Under the pieces are notes generated by a model. The model ran no database searches. It worked only from the letters and a program-made list of their open reading frames with translations, and was not told the DNA's origin. This document shows positions 46,276 through 56,598 of a stretch of 64,000 nt of DNA, in pieces. The translations under genes and the position numbers were made by a program. Within the stretch, counting starts at the first letter, position 1. Every line of letters starts with the position of its first letter. Source of the stretch: Parietaria judaica (taxonomy: Eukaryota > Streptophyta > Magnoliopsida > Rosales > Urticaceae); contig OX940868.1 of the NCBI GenBank assembly GCA_954871525.1, positions 23,121,056-23,185,055 on the forward strand, written 5' to 3'.

Positions 46276-48277
46276 GATGATGATGATGATGGAAATACAG
46301 TTGATGAGAATGGAGGGAGGGAATTCATAGTATTTGTAGGGAGTAAGATCGAGCATTAAATGAAGAGAACATGGTTGTGTTTCGGTGATAATGAAATTCG
46401 AGATATTTGGGTCCTCCCTTGTCCCCTTCTTTTCTCACTCTAACGGACATACATGATCATATACGTACTCGTATATAAATATGCATGCAAATCATGATGC
46501 TATATATATTCCCAATTACACTGCTCATCATAATCAACTTGATTTCTTAACAAAACAATACTTTAAAGTCAAATAATAATACAAGGTCCTACCCATGTGT
46601 TCTACATATCAGAAGAGGAAGAATTTCATATTTCTTGTCTGTCATCTATACGAATGACTCGTCGTTTATGCTTGCAAGTATAAAAAGTGATCATCTTGCA
46701 GCCCCAGATCTAGCCAGAGCCTGAATTTCAACACACACATATATTTATAATTCAGATTATTCTTTAATTATATTATTTATATCTCTACTCTATTTAATTA
46801 AATTTTTTTCCGCGCTCGTTTAAAATTTTGTACACTTAGAGCCTTCCAAGGCATTACATCAGAAACACATGGAATGTCAAAAAATGGGCTGAAGAAAACT
46901 TTAAGGATCTCTTCATATTTCTTAGTTCCAATCCAATGCTAAAATCTTACTGAGAATACGAGTATATATAAACTAGTAAACACAGAAAAGTAAATATTAA
47001 AAGGCATATATATAGTTATAGCATTAGCCTTTAGGAGTGGGGAGTGGGGACATTAAGAGACATGGGGGCATGGAAGAGGGGTCAATTACAATGACACATT
47101 TCCCAAACATGGCATGATAATCCACGTCATCACCGCCCTGACCCACCTTAAACATGGCATATTCATCTCTAGTTGTTTCAAACGTTGCGTGAGACTCAAG
47201 TTACCACGTCTTTCAATCCCAAACCTCAAACGTGTTATATATACTATTTTTGTATGTACGCAATAGCAGCACCAAGGTCGGTGTTCATATACATGCAGTA
47301 GTACTTGTGATGTTATCCAATGCCCATGACACTGATCTCCTATGTAACTAGCGAAAACACATAAGAATATATATGAGAAGAAATCGGATACAGCAACTAA
47401 TTAAAGAAGCAATGGTCAAACGTCCAAAAAGATTGTAGAATCATGATTTACTATAAAACCAGAGATGTCGGGACTTGATATTGAAGTGGCAATATCATTA
47501 AGTTAATGCAAGCCAATTGATTCGGGAACATAATGAAGCACGAGTATTGATGAAGACGGAATTATGGCAACCTCAACTGGGGCCGTGGTCCCCCAAATTT
47601 TCCGAGCTAGTGTAGTTCGACTTTGCGGTGACTCAACCATGGTCAAAACATGCCCCCCCAAACCTTTGATGAAACGAGCTTCAAGCTGTCTTTTGCTTTG
47701 CTCTGGGTTTGTTTATATATATAAGGAGAAGAAGACGAAGTTGTGTTAATATATTGATGAAGATGAAGTTGTGTTATTACATAGCTCATAGCTCTATAAA
47801 AATTATATTTAGAATCACAAAGACTTTCTAGCAATAAACCTAGTGTTATTATATAAATATCAACTTGCATTCTGCTAGATTTTTTTTTTTATTTCAGAAT
47901 TGAACTGTAAATTTTGTATGTTCATGTTTATATATATATTTTGGATTTCAGTTATGTAAAACTCATTTTAAAATGCAATAGATTTCTTATACCAAACAAC
48001 TGTTGAATGAATCATTGAACTTGATATTCATTTAATAAGGATAAAAAATAATTGTGAAATAATCCTGCTTTTGTCACTCTATAAACGTGATTAATATATA
48101 CTAGTAGTGCTCCAAGTTGTGTCACCTATGTTCCTGAAAACGACACGTTCCTAAGCGAAGATGATCCAGAAAACGACATTAGGAGGAGAGAACGACATCA
48201 CTAGGTGAATAAGGCCTCCTTCTTCTTCTTCTTCACCGGGGAGTTGTGAAAAACTGTGATCAAAAGGGAGGAGAGGA
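46276..48277. other. Intergenic region between the GLV/RGF gene (-) and COG6 (+)
   Basis: A two-kilobase spacer between divergent genes. A TATTTATA-like element on the minus strand near 46475 could serve the peptide gene about 200 bp away. The stretch 46.5-48.1 kb is AT-rich without recognisable genes or delimited transposons. The COG6 leader probably begins near 48.15 kb. Confidence 0.45.
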
Positions 48278-51200
48278 ATGGGGACGTTGGCGCCGGGGCT
48301 GTCTCGGAAGCTGAAGAAGGTGTTGGAGTCGACGAGGACCGACTCGCCGGAGCTCCTCGCTTCCCTCACCACTCTCTCCGCCTTCCACCTCCGCAACACC
48401 CCTCAGTCCCGCCGCAACCTCAGATCCACCATCGAGGACCGCTCTCTCTCCCTCAACCTCGACTTCCTCGCCGCCTCCGACGCCGCGCTCGCCGCCCTCG
48501 ACCGCGTCGACTCCGAGGTGGACGCCCTCGCCGCCTGCTGCGACCGCATCGCCGGATCTCTCTCCTCCTGCTCCGCCTCCACCTCCGACATCATCTCCAC
48601 CACCGACCGCCTCAAGCACGACCTCGATCTCACCACTCACCGCCAGCAGATCGTCGACTCTTTCCTCCGCGACTTCCAGCTCTCCAACCACGAGGTACTG
48701 GACCTCGTTTCAGCCTCAGTATGTATGGATCGAGACTGTCTGTAGGTAATATCATTTGTTGACAGATGAGCGCGCTTAGGGACGAGGAGCTGAGCGAGGA
48801 ATTCTTCAAGGCCCTCAATCACGTTCAGGAGATCCATGCCAACTGCAAACTGCTTCTCCGGACGCATCACCAGGTGATTCAAACGCACTCCGGTTTCTAC
48901 ACTTATCAATCAACTGATTTTGTAACCAAGTGTTATTGGAAACTGGAATTGTATAGATGCTTGTTTGATGACCTTGGGTAAACACTCATGAAAATATTGT
49001 ACAATGTTTGAATCTGGAATTTGTACCCTTTGATAAATTGTCCAACTGAGGACTTATTGAGTAAAGTGACATTGTTTTTTTAATACTTGCTTTGATCTTC
49101 ATCAATTCTAATTATTTGATTATGTAGTGTTGCTATACCGGCATTGCTCTTTTAAACTCGCGTACTCGTTAGTTTTGTTATAAATAAGTTCAAATTCTTG
49201 CTTTTTAAACTATCTACTCACATTAGATTATTTTGACTTTAATTTAAAATCAATATTCTTTTACATGTTTATTATCTTTTCTGGTAAAGAAATATTAATC
49301 CACGAAAATTATTTCGGCCCCCATAACCTGAAATCCTGGTTCCGCCACTTAGGTGATTCACCAAGTGGAGTAATCTTCCATGGTTTGGTATTTGACATAA
49401 ACTCTCTCTGAATGCAGCGTGCCGGTTTGGAGCTTATGGATATGATGGCAGTCCACCAAGAGGGAGCTTATGAACGTCTCTGCAGGTATAAGTCTAATTG
49501 TTGTTTGGATCTGAGCTTTGTTGCTAGTTTGCATAGAGGGACATATATAAGACCATCTCTTCTTGCGATTGAAGATGATGTGTGATTATTATATGCAGGT
49601 GGGTTCAGGCAGAATGTAGAAAATTAGGGGATGCAGATAATCCCGAGGTTGGTGAATTGTTAAAACAAGCAGTTCACTGCCTCAGAGAACGGCCCGTTCT
49701 CTTCAAATATTGTGCAGAAGAGGTAGTGGTCTGATTTTGACATCGTGAATAGTTTGATTTGGTTATACTCGTGAAAAATTCACACCACAGTTTATGTTTT
49801 GTACTTGAGTCTTATAGGTAGCAAATATGAGGCACAATGCACTGTTTAGAAGGTTTATCAGCGCTCTGACACGTGGAGGACCCGGTGGCATGCCCCGTCC
49901 CATTGAAGTGCACGCTCATGATCCTCTGCGATATGTCAGCGATATGCTAGGATGGTTGCATCAGGTGGATTTCAAAACCTTGTTCTACTCAGAATTTTTT
50001 TTGGGTGAATTAGATATGATGTCATAGTTTAATCCAAAGTATGCTGTCATTTATTATGCAGGCTCTGGCATCTGAACGGGAATTCGTTGCTATTCTGCTA
50101 GATCCAGACGAAGGGATTGATAACAGACCGAATGCAGAGCAGCCCTCCAAGGGTTTGCTCAGTGACCATGGAAAAATAGAATCCGAGTTGAAATTTGTTC
50201 TGGATAGAATTTTCGAAGGAGTTTGCCGGCCTTTCAAAGTGAGAGTTGAGCAAGTTTTTCAGTCTCAGCCAAGTATTATAATTTCATATAAACTCAGTAA
50301 TATGCTCGAGTTCTACAGCTACACTGTAAGTGCGATATCTTTGTATTCAGCTTATCATAAATCTTGTTGCCTTACATTTTCTAATACACTTCACCTGGCA
50401 GATATCAGATTTGCTTGGGAGAGAAACAGCTTTATCTAATACGATTTTGACCCTAAAAGAAGCAGCTCAGAAGTCATTTTTCGATATTCTTAGAATTCGA
50501 GGAGAGAAGCTTGTAAGATATCCTCCTTTGGTGGCTATTGATCTTTCCCCGCCTCCTGCGGTGAGGGATGGAGTCTCTTTACTCCTTGAAATCATTGAAA
50601 ATCATGACAGCACAATGGTCCCTGCTTCCGCAAAAAAACCCGACTTTGATCCTGTGATATCTGCTTTTCTCAACCCTATAATCCAGGCAAGTCATGGGCG
50701 TGAAGGAATTCAAGTTGGTTGATTCGACTCTGTGTAATAAAGCGCAATTGTTTTGTTGTTGCAGATGTGTGAGCAAGCAGCAGAGGCACGCAAGTCAAAG
50801 GGTGTCGCTCACTCATCGCGACGGAGTAAGCTCAATGCTGACTCGTCTGTTGATGCGCCGCTTTCTAACACAATCTCTGCCCCGGCCTCTCAGGTACGTG
50901 TTAGGGTTAATTTATCATGAATTAAATTATTATCCTTAATAATTTTAGGCCATTAAGGGCATTTTCGGTGAATCGTAATGATTATGTGTCATTCCCGACA
51001 AGACATTTTATTTGTTTGACCTATCTAGGGAGAGCTCTGGTCCTGCTCTAGAGGGAACAAGCATTCCGTTTGTCACTCTGTTCCTTTTATTCATTTATCG
51101 TTTGTTGTGCTGCTCTAATGCCCAATTATATTTCTTCTTTCTGCAGAATAGCGAAACACCGTCAAAAATATTCCTGATAAACTGCTTAGGCGCCATCAAG

Positions 51201-51620
51201 CAACCTCTGTCGGGGCGTGAGGTGGCTGCAGAATATGTGAAGAGGCTCGGAGCGATGATAGAGGAGAACATGAGCATGCTTGTTGAGAAAGAAGTAGATG
51301 TTATCCTAGCGAAATGTGGATTGCTGCAAAAAATGCATCATTTCCGAAGCAAGACAGAGGACACGGCACCGGGTTCTCTGTCGGAGTGTCTGAAGGCTTT
51401 CTTCGGGCTGATTTTGGGAAGCGAGAGCTGGCTTCCGGAGTTTGAGCTGATGCAGGATCCGAGGCTGCGTTCGGAGGCATCGGCTCGGGTGGCGAAATCA
51501 GTGGCAGAAGCTTACGAGGTGATATACGAGGTTGTCGTGGATCCGAACAATGGCTACTCCGACCCCAAGTCGCTTGTGAGGCATCCTCCTCACCAGATTA
51601 GGACCATTCTGGGAATATAA
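48278..51620 (+). CDS. COG6: Conserved oligomeric Golgi complex subunit 6 (COG6)
   Basis: Nine exons: 48278-48694, 48766-48873, 49418-49485, 49599-49722, 49818-49964, 50062-50325, 50402-50686, 50765-50893 and 51147-51620, giving 671 residues. COG6 is part of lobe B of the eight-subunit COG tether that keeps Golgi enzymes in place during retrograde vesicle traffic. Family landmarks in order: coiled-coil-forming N-terminal region (about 40-140), [29 protein letters not shown] block, [30 protein letters not shown] block, [65 protein letters not shown], and the end [12 protein letters not shown]. Exon 1 is GC-rich (about 65%). Intron 7 starts with GC rather than GT. The start is the first ATG after stops, opening [15 protein letters not shown]. 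Confidence 0.94.
50687..50764 (+). other. GC-AG intron 7 of COG6
   Basis: The donor is CAG|GCAAGT and the acceptor TTGCAG|ATG. Joining them gives [14 protein letters not shown], the expected family sequence. No nearby GT donor keeps the frame without a stop. GC donors in this strong context are the known minor class of U2 introns (about 1% in plants). Confidence 0.88.
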
Positions 51621-51976
51621 ACAGCGTGGTTTTGTTGCAAAGGTTGTATTGGATTAAGTGTAGAATGATTCACTTGATCTCTGTTGTGCAAATTGGCAGA
51701 TTCCTTATGACTTTGTGCTCTTACTAAAATAATCATATTCATATGATATTCAACTGACTTGTTATTTTGAAGAGGACATTACACGATTGTTCCATGGAGA
51801 AAATTCAGTAAATAATATAAAAACTTGCACGGAGATATTAGATTAAAATGAATATGTCTTTCAACCTTGAAAAATGAATTCGCGGGAAAACGACACCAAA
51901 AAACAAAACAAGATAAACGACATGATGTAAGTCATGTATCAAGTTGAAAACGACAGAAACGGCGTCGTTTGAAATT
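51621..51976. other. 3' flank of COG6
   Basis: 3' untranslated and intergenic DNA, AT-rich, ending at the target duplication of the Mutator-like element. No gene is seen. Confidence 0.5.
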
Positions 51977-52279
51977 GGGTAATTAGCGGCATAAGTGGCT
52001 AATGTTTTCGAATTTCCTTAGGCATGATGCCAATGACCAAAAACGACGGCAAAAGTCCCCAATGTGCACTAATCACTCTAATCACAAAATTTCATTCAAC
52101 TAATTGGATGATTGTTAGTCAAATGATGATAAGGCAGTGTTGACTGACACGCGGACATCTACGTGGCACGCCATGTCGTCTTTTTTATAAAAAAAAATTG
52201 CCACGTCTTTTTTATTTTATTTTTAATTTTTTTACGGGGACTACTTATTTTCTCGCCCTCTCCCACGTTGCCACGTGTA

Positions 52280-52341
52280 CTCTCTCTCTCTCCCTCCCTC
52301 CCTCCCTCCCTCCCTCCCTCCCTCTCTCTCTCTCTCTCTCT
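52280..52341. repeat. (CT)n(CCCT)n(CT)n microsatellite
   Basis: A pure pyrimidine tract inside the Mutator-like element, with at least seven CCCT units flanked by CT dinucleotides. Confidence 0.95.
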
Positions 52342-52559
52342 CCTAAGCTGTCCCACGTGTCATCCAAATAAGTAATCAAAATATTTTGTATTTGTATTTT
52401 GGAACCATGGCCAAACCCAGATAAACAAAGCACTAAATCACTACATCAAAGGTATTTGTTGTCAAAATGTAATGGATATAACAATTTAAATAACAAACAT
52501 ATCCATTAATATGTGAGATATCTTTTCGAATATTATCCGTCATTTTTTGGGTAGTGGTT

Positions 52560-52732
52560 GAAAATACTACTAAAGTTGTAAATAGTATCGTACTTATAAG
52601 TTTATTTTCGGTTAGTTGTTGAAACTTGAAAATACTACTAAAGTTGTAAATACTATCCTACTTATAAGTTTATTTTCGGGTAGTTGTTGAAAATACTACT
52701 AAAATTGTAAATATTATCCTACTTAAGAGTTT
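52560..52732. repeat. Minisatellite of three 61-68-bp units
   Basis: gaaaatactactaaa(g/a)ttgta recurs at 52560, 52628 and 52689. Each copy is followed by a tatcctacttataagttta-like stretch. It lies inside the Mutator-like element. Confidence 0.85.
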
Positions 52733-53131
52733 TAAATACTTACATCTTACGATAATTTAATAAAGTAAAATAAATATGAAATAAATTTATGTATTTATTA
52801 ACAATATCACGACTAATTAAATAATGATGTGGAAACAAATTAAAAATTAAAAATGACGTGGCATGCCATGTGGTTGTCCGTGTGGCGGTCAACACTGCCA
52901 CATCATTAGTTGACTAACATCCATCTAATTAGTTAGATGAAATTTTGTGATTAGAGTGATTAGTGCACATTGGGAACTTTTGCCGTCGTTTTTAGACATT
53001 GGCATCATGCTTATGGAAATTTGAAAACCTTGGCCACTTATGCCGCTAATTACCCTTTGAAATTAGAAGGAAGTGACTGAATACCCTGATCCTGAGGATT
53101 GAGTCGCGAGAAGGAAGGTCTTGGGAGGACG

Positions 53132-53284
53132 ATGGGGCTGATCATGAGGTTGATCGCCGGCGCGGTGGTCGGAGTTTACGTAGCCCAGAACTACGACGTT
53201 CCCAACGTCAAGAAGCTCGCTCGCACGGCTCTCTTGTTCGCCGACCACATCGACCAGAATTACCGCAAACCAAAAGATGAATGA
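53132..53284 (+). CDS. Small DUF4535-like protein, 50 residues
   Basis: A single-exon frame, MGLIMRLIAGAVVGVYVAQN...YRKPKDE. A short N-terminal hydrophobic helix with glycines (about 4-19) is followed by AQNYDVPNVKKLA and a basic/acidic helix ending in YRKPK. This fits the plant DUF4535 family of tiny, probably membrane-associated proteins of unknown function, some reported in mitochondria. The ATG context (ACGATGG) is good and an in-frame start further up is not needed. The gene sits just behind a Mutator-like element, so its promoter must lie within or across it, or transcription must begin in the element. Confidence 0.75.
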   Translation: MGLIMRLIAGAVVGVYVAQNYDVPNVKKLARTALLFADHIDQNYRKPKDE

Positions 53285-53499
53285 TCCCTGCAATTTTCTT
53301 TCATAGTGATTATTTGTGTAGCTCGTTACTTGAACTTCTTGAGAAATTTATACAGATTCTAATAGGGTTTTGTTCTTATGTGCTAATAGTTTCTTCTCAT
53401 CTTTTCCAAGTTTTTTTTGTTCTACGAATCGTCATATTATTATTGCAAAGGGTGAAATCATACACAGTATAGCTAGATAAAAATGTATGCTTGATGACT
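53285..53499. other. 3' flank of the small DUF4535-like gene
   Basis: AT-rich 3' region; no separate feature is seen. Confidence 0.4.
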
Positions 53500-54330
53500 A
53501 AGAGGCGTTTTCAATAGCTTGAATGCATCGGAGTACTGTTGCTTTCTTGGACATTACCTCTGTGAGCAAATCCTTGCTTATTTGTGGCTTGCTTTCTATC
53601 TATAAATCTCTTGAGAGTGAAAAGACGAGGAGATTGTCCCACCACTTTGTCATATTTGAGGCCTTGTGCTGCTAATCCAGTCATAGATACCACTGCCAAT
53701 CTCTCTGGCATCAACTTCTCCTCTGTAAATGAGCTTCTCCAGGCGTGAAACGATGAGGTTGACCTGCTCTTTCCCGAGTATCGGCAGTCCCAGCAAGTAA
53801 GCAACTAAAAAATAAGCGGCTTCGTGTCAGCAATCCGCTCCTGATAATCTGCAAAGGAAGACGAGAAGCCATTAATCGAGGCTTGATGACGCCCGGGGAA
53901 ATGCTTCCAATAGCCAAAACAATCAGAGAATGCTTCCAATCAAGTATGGCACAAAGCAATAACGCCTAAGAATCCTGTTGTTCCGACCACTGTGAAAGCC
54001 GCGTCATTTCGGACACTCGGGATTGCCAAGCTCTCTGCATTCCTGATTCTCCAGAGTCGTCAGCTCTATCACGGATGTCGTACGGTGTGAGATATTTGGC
54101 TGAGAGCTCCATTTTTTTGCTCACCCGGCCTTCCACAGCTGATCGAGCGCCTCTTTCGCACTTGCGCTATCTTTCTTGGCAATGGCGGATTCGAGCTTTA
54201 TATGAGTGGACAGCATTAGTAATGGAAAGCGTTGCTTTGTTGCCTCCACATCATTGCTTTCTATGATTATAACATCCAAAAAAATACTTACATATTGATC
54301 TGTATCACAAAGTTTGTATCTTTTACATAA
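53500..54330 (-). pseudogene. Broken copy of a plant M41/FtsH-like (stress-regulated) gene
   Basis: On the minus strand, pieces of one protein appear in order but in different frames. RFPLLMLSTHIKLESAIA and SAKEALDQLWKAG lie at about 54120-54240, then NAESLAIPSVRNDAAFTVVG near 54000. FVPYLIGS and SLIVLAIGSISPGVIKP lie at 53880-53950, YQERIA at about 53848, and VAYLLGLPILGKEQVN near 53790. LAVVSMTGLAAQGLKYDKVV and LFTLKRFIDR follow at 53580-53700. These match the plant chloroplast-type M41-domain protein family (At5g27290-like, from memory). The order is kept without recognisable introns between pieces, suggesting a partly processed copy. Frameshifts and stops abound, and the zinc-binding HEAAH motif expected after YQERIA is replaced by DTKPLIF and a stop. 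Confidence 0.8.
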
Positions 54331-54360
54331 CAAGTCTACTCATCCGAGGATGCAGGTCTG

Positions 54361-56598
54361 CTAATCAATGCCTATCACAGGCGAGGCATACTCCGGCGAG
54401 TTGTTTGATTTCTGCGACAACCGCCACGCGTTGAGGCAACCCATTTTCTTGGAGTCCAAATCTGGAATATCTCTGTGCTCCACTAGTTTCAGAATATCCT
54501 CGGTTTTAGCGAGAATGAAAACCGCACGCCTCACGCTCTCTTCGCGCTCTTCGATGGTGCTTCTCAAGCACCGGATTGATATCAGTTGATGCAGGTTGGT
54601 CATGCAAGCGCACAAGATGTCAGCGATCACCAGGCTCACGGCTTCAAGCAGATCCTCCATTGTTCTGATGGTCTTCCCGCAGAGCAAGAGAAGGGACTGG
54701 CTTGTTCTGTACATGGAATTCGCAGCTACTATTTTGGTGTGCCACTTCAGAGGGTTCTCCTCCGAGCATGTAGCCATGTAGACCTTCTTAAACTCCATGA
54801 ACTTGCTCTTCGCTATCTGGGAAAGTTGTTCGAGCACTTCACTCGGGGCTTTCTCTCGATCGAGTGACATTTTGTTGAGATCGAAGTCCAGCCATTTGTG
54901 ATAGAGATCAACTTCGGTCCAAAGATTCTCCGCCGCCTTCCTGATGTTGCTCAAATCCGCTTTAGTATCCAAATACTTCTCCATTTGTTTTACGTAAACC
55001 AGGCCTTCGCTCACGCCACGCCGAAGGTGTTTGACCGTACTGCGGTCCACTCTTGGAAGCGCAAGCGCGATGCTCGTCAGCGTCACCACGGGAAGAGCCC
55101 AAGAGTTGGGAGGGTCCTCGTGATCCAGACAAGGCACGTCGTCACTGTCAAACTGACCCAACCCCTTGAACCCTCGTGAAGATCTCTCCAACAGCCTTGT
55201 CAGATATCTGGGCTGTCTCTTTCTTCCCAGATGAAACCAGTGCTTAGTCGCATCGCAGTTCTTCACGACCATCACGTGAACCAGTGCTTCTTCTCCTTCG
55301 AGATGAAGCACGAAACGACCAAGCGCTGACCTGGCGTGATCCGGCGACGGCGAACCATCTTCTAAGTCATCGTTGGCGATAGTTTCCCTCTTCGGCGAAT
55401 GGCAGAAATCCCAGAACAGCAAGACACGACTCATCGAGAAGATTGAGACAAACCGGATCAGCTTGCTTGCGAAAACGATCGCAATCTGCGTCGCGATGCA
55501 TAAGTTAAGCATCTGGTTCTTGGTGTCGTGAAACAGCCTCCGGCTTTTCCGGCTCTGAAGCTTGAAAATGGGGGAAGTGAGAGGGCATTCTTTCATCTCC
55601 TCCAGAGTCTGGATCCAGTACTTCTCTACTCTGAACTCTCTCTTCCACGACCTCTCGTTCCCTCTGTAAGGACACCTAAACCGTATGGCAAACAGCCACC
55701 GGCAAGCTGGCGCGATGGTGCCGATCGCCACAGCGACGGCCTGCGTCGCCAGAACCAGCGTCGTTGACCTTTTGTAATCTGATTCACCGCTGCAAAAACT
55801 CAGTGATCGTGGCGTGAAGAAGGACCTAATCATGGCCTGAGCCAAAACTGCAGTGCTCAAGAGACAGAAGGCTCCGGTAGCCGTACAAGTGACGGAACGA
55901 CCCATGACGAATTGCGGGCTGCAGGTATGAGCCATCATCCAATACTTGGTCATGTCGTCCCGTAAGTTGTCGACGGTTTTCCTGTAGCAGCCGGCTTGTT
56001 CCGGTGCTTCTTTGAGAGCCTGCCGGTACAGCTTGTCGTACTTGTAATCCAAGTAGCTTTTGGTGGTCGGGACGGTCAAGGCGGAGAAGCTGAGCATGAA
56101 AAGCAGGACGAGCATGACGATCATGACCGCGACGTGCTCTTTCCAGAAGATGAAGATGGCGCCTGTGGCGAGCTGGATACAGATGTTGACGACGAGAGTG
56201 ATTACCAGGATGGCAAGTGCCATGATGTTCATGAGAAGCTCTTGGGAGGCCATGGTGCCCAGCGACGGCATGGAGTTGGCCATGGCAGTGCAGGTGAAGA
56301 CGGCGCTGCTGAGCTTGGCCAGCTGGTCCCGGCGGCCGGGCATGGGCGTGTTGAGGTCCACAGAGAGCTTGACGGCGACGGCGAGGAGGGTGAGGGACGT
56401 GGCGTTGATGGAGAAGAACCTGCAGGGGAACCAGAACTTGCGGCCCCGGAAGCCGTGCACAAGGTCGGCGGCCATGGCGGCGACGCAAGCGCCGGAGGCA
56501 GCCGCCACGTAGGCGCCGATCCAGGGCATAGGCGCGCTGAAGCTGTGGTCGTCTAATTGGCCGCCACTGGTACAGCCATGGCCATGACCATGACCCAT
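54361..56598 (-). CDS. Plant multi-pass membrane protein of unknown function
   Basis: A single long exon of 745 residues. The start is ATG at 56598 (MGHGHGHGCTSGG); the frame is open upstream but has no other ATG. About seven hydrophobic segments fill the N-terminal half: WIGAYVAAASGACVAAMAADL, FSINATSLTLLAVAVKL, LLMNIMALAILVITLVVNIC, VAVMIVMLVLLFMLSFSALT, TATGAFCLLSTAVLAQA, LVLATQAVAVAIGTIAP and IATQIAIVFASKLIRFVSIF. A largely soluble, helix-rich C-terminal half follows (to SPEYASPVIGID). Conserved-looking phrases such as KFWFPCRFFSINATSL, DLNTPMPGRRDQLAKLSS and KYWMMAHTCSPQFVMGRSVT match a plant-only family I recall as 'transmembrane protein' (At5g47580-like). No reaction can be assigned. 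The His/Gly N-terminus is odd but short. No lesions are seen. Confidence 0.85.
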   Translation of the reverse strand: MGHGHGHGCTSGGQLDDHSFSAPMPWIGAYVAAASGACVAAMAADLVHGFRGRKFWFPCRFFSINATSLTLLAVAVKLSVDLNTPMPGRRDQLAKLSSAVFTCTAMANSMPSLGTMASQELLMNIMALAILVITLVVNICIQLATGAIFIFWKEHVAVMIVMLVLLFMLSFSALTVPTTKSYLDYKYDKLYRQALKEAPEQAGCYRKTVDNLRDDMTKYWMMAHTCSPQFVMGRSVTCTATGAFCLLSTAVLAQAMIRSFFTPRSLSFCSGESDYKRSTTLVLATQAVAVAIGTIAPACRWLFAIRFRCPYRGNERSWKREFRVEKYWIQTLEEMKECPLTSPIFKLQSRKSRRLFHDTKNQMLNLCIATQIAIVFASKLIRFVSIFSMSRVLLFWDFCHSPKRETIANDDLEDGSPSPDHARSALGRFVLHLEGEEALVHVMVVKNCDATKHWFHLGRKRQPRYLTRLLERSSRGFKGLGQFDSDDVPCLDHEDPPNSWALPVVTLTSIALALPRVDRSTVKHLRRGVSEGLVYVKQMEKYLDTKADLSNIRKAAENLWTEVDLYHKWLDFDLNKMSLDREKAPSEVLEQLSQIAKSKFMEFKKVYMATCSEENPLKWHTKIVAANSMYRTSQSLLLLCGKTIRTMEDLLEAVSLVIADILCACMTNLHQLISIRCLRSTIEEREESVRRAVFILAKTEDILKLVEHRDIPDLDSKKMGCLNAWRLSQKSNNSPEYASPVIGID

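Larger units (their letters stand above)
51977..53055. mobile_element. Mutator-like non-autonomous element, 1079 bp, TSD tttgaaatt
   Basis: It has long terminal inverted repeats of roughly 200 bp. The left arm begins GGGTAATTAGCGGCATAAGT and the right arm ends ACTTATGCCGCTAATTACCC. The pairing continues through aaaacgacggcaaaagt / acttttgccgtcgttttt and tgattagagtgattagtgca. An exact 9-bp duplication, tttgaaatt (51968-51976 and 53056-53064), identifies a Mutator-type insertion. The interior has a (CTCC)n(CT)n microsatellite and a three-unit minisatellite but no transposase. The right end lies 76 bp before the ATG of the DUF4535-like gene, so it forms part of that gene's promoter or leader. 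Confidence 0.93.

Noticed and set aside
48256..48762. A 168-codon Arg/His/Pro-rich frame overlapping COG6 exon 1
   Set aside because: It is an out-of-frame reading of the same GC-rich exon. The COG6 frame continues correctly through eight introns.
55996..56556. Open frames of 150-190 codons opposite the membrane-protein gene
   Set aside because: They mirror the GC-rich 5' part of the minus-strand gene and are low-complexity, with no family resemblance.
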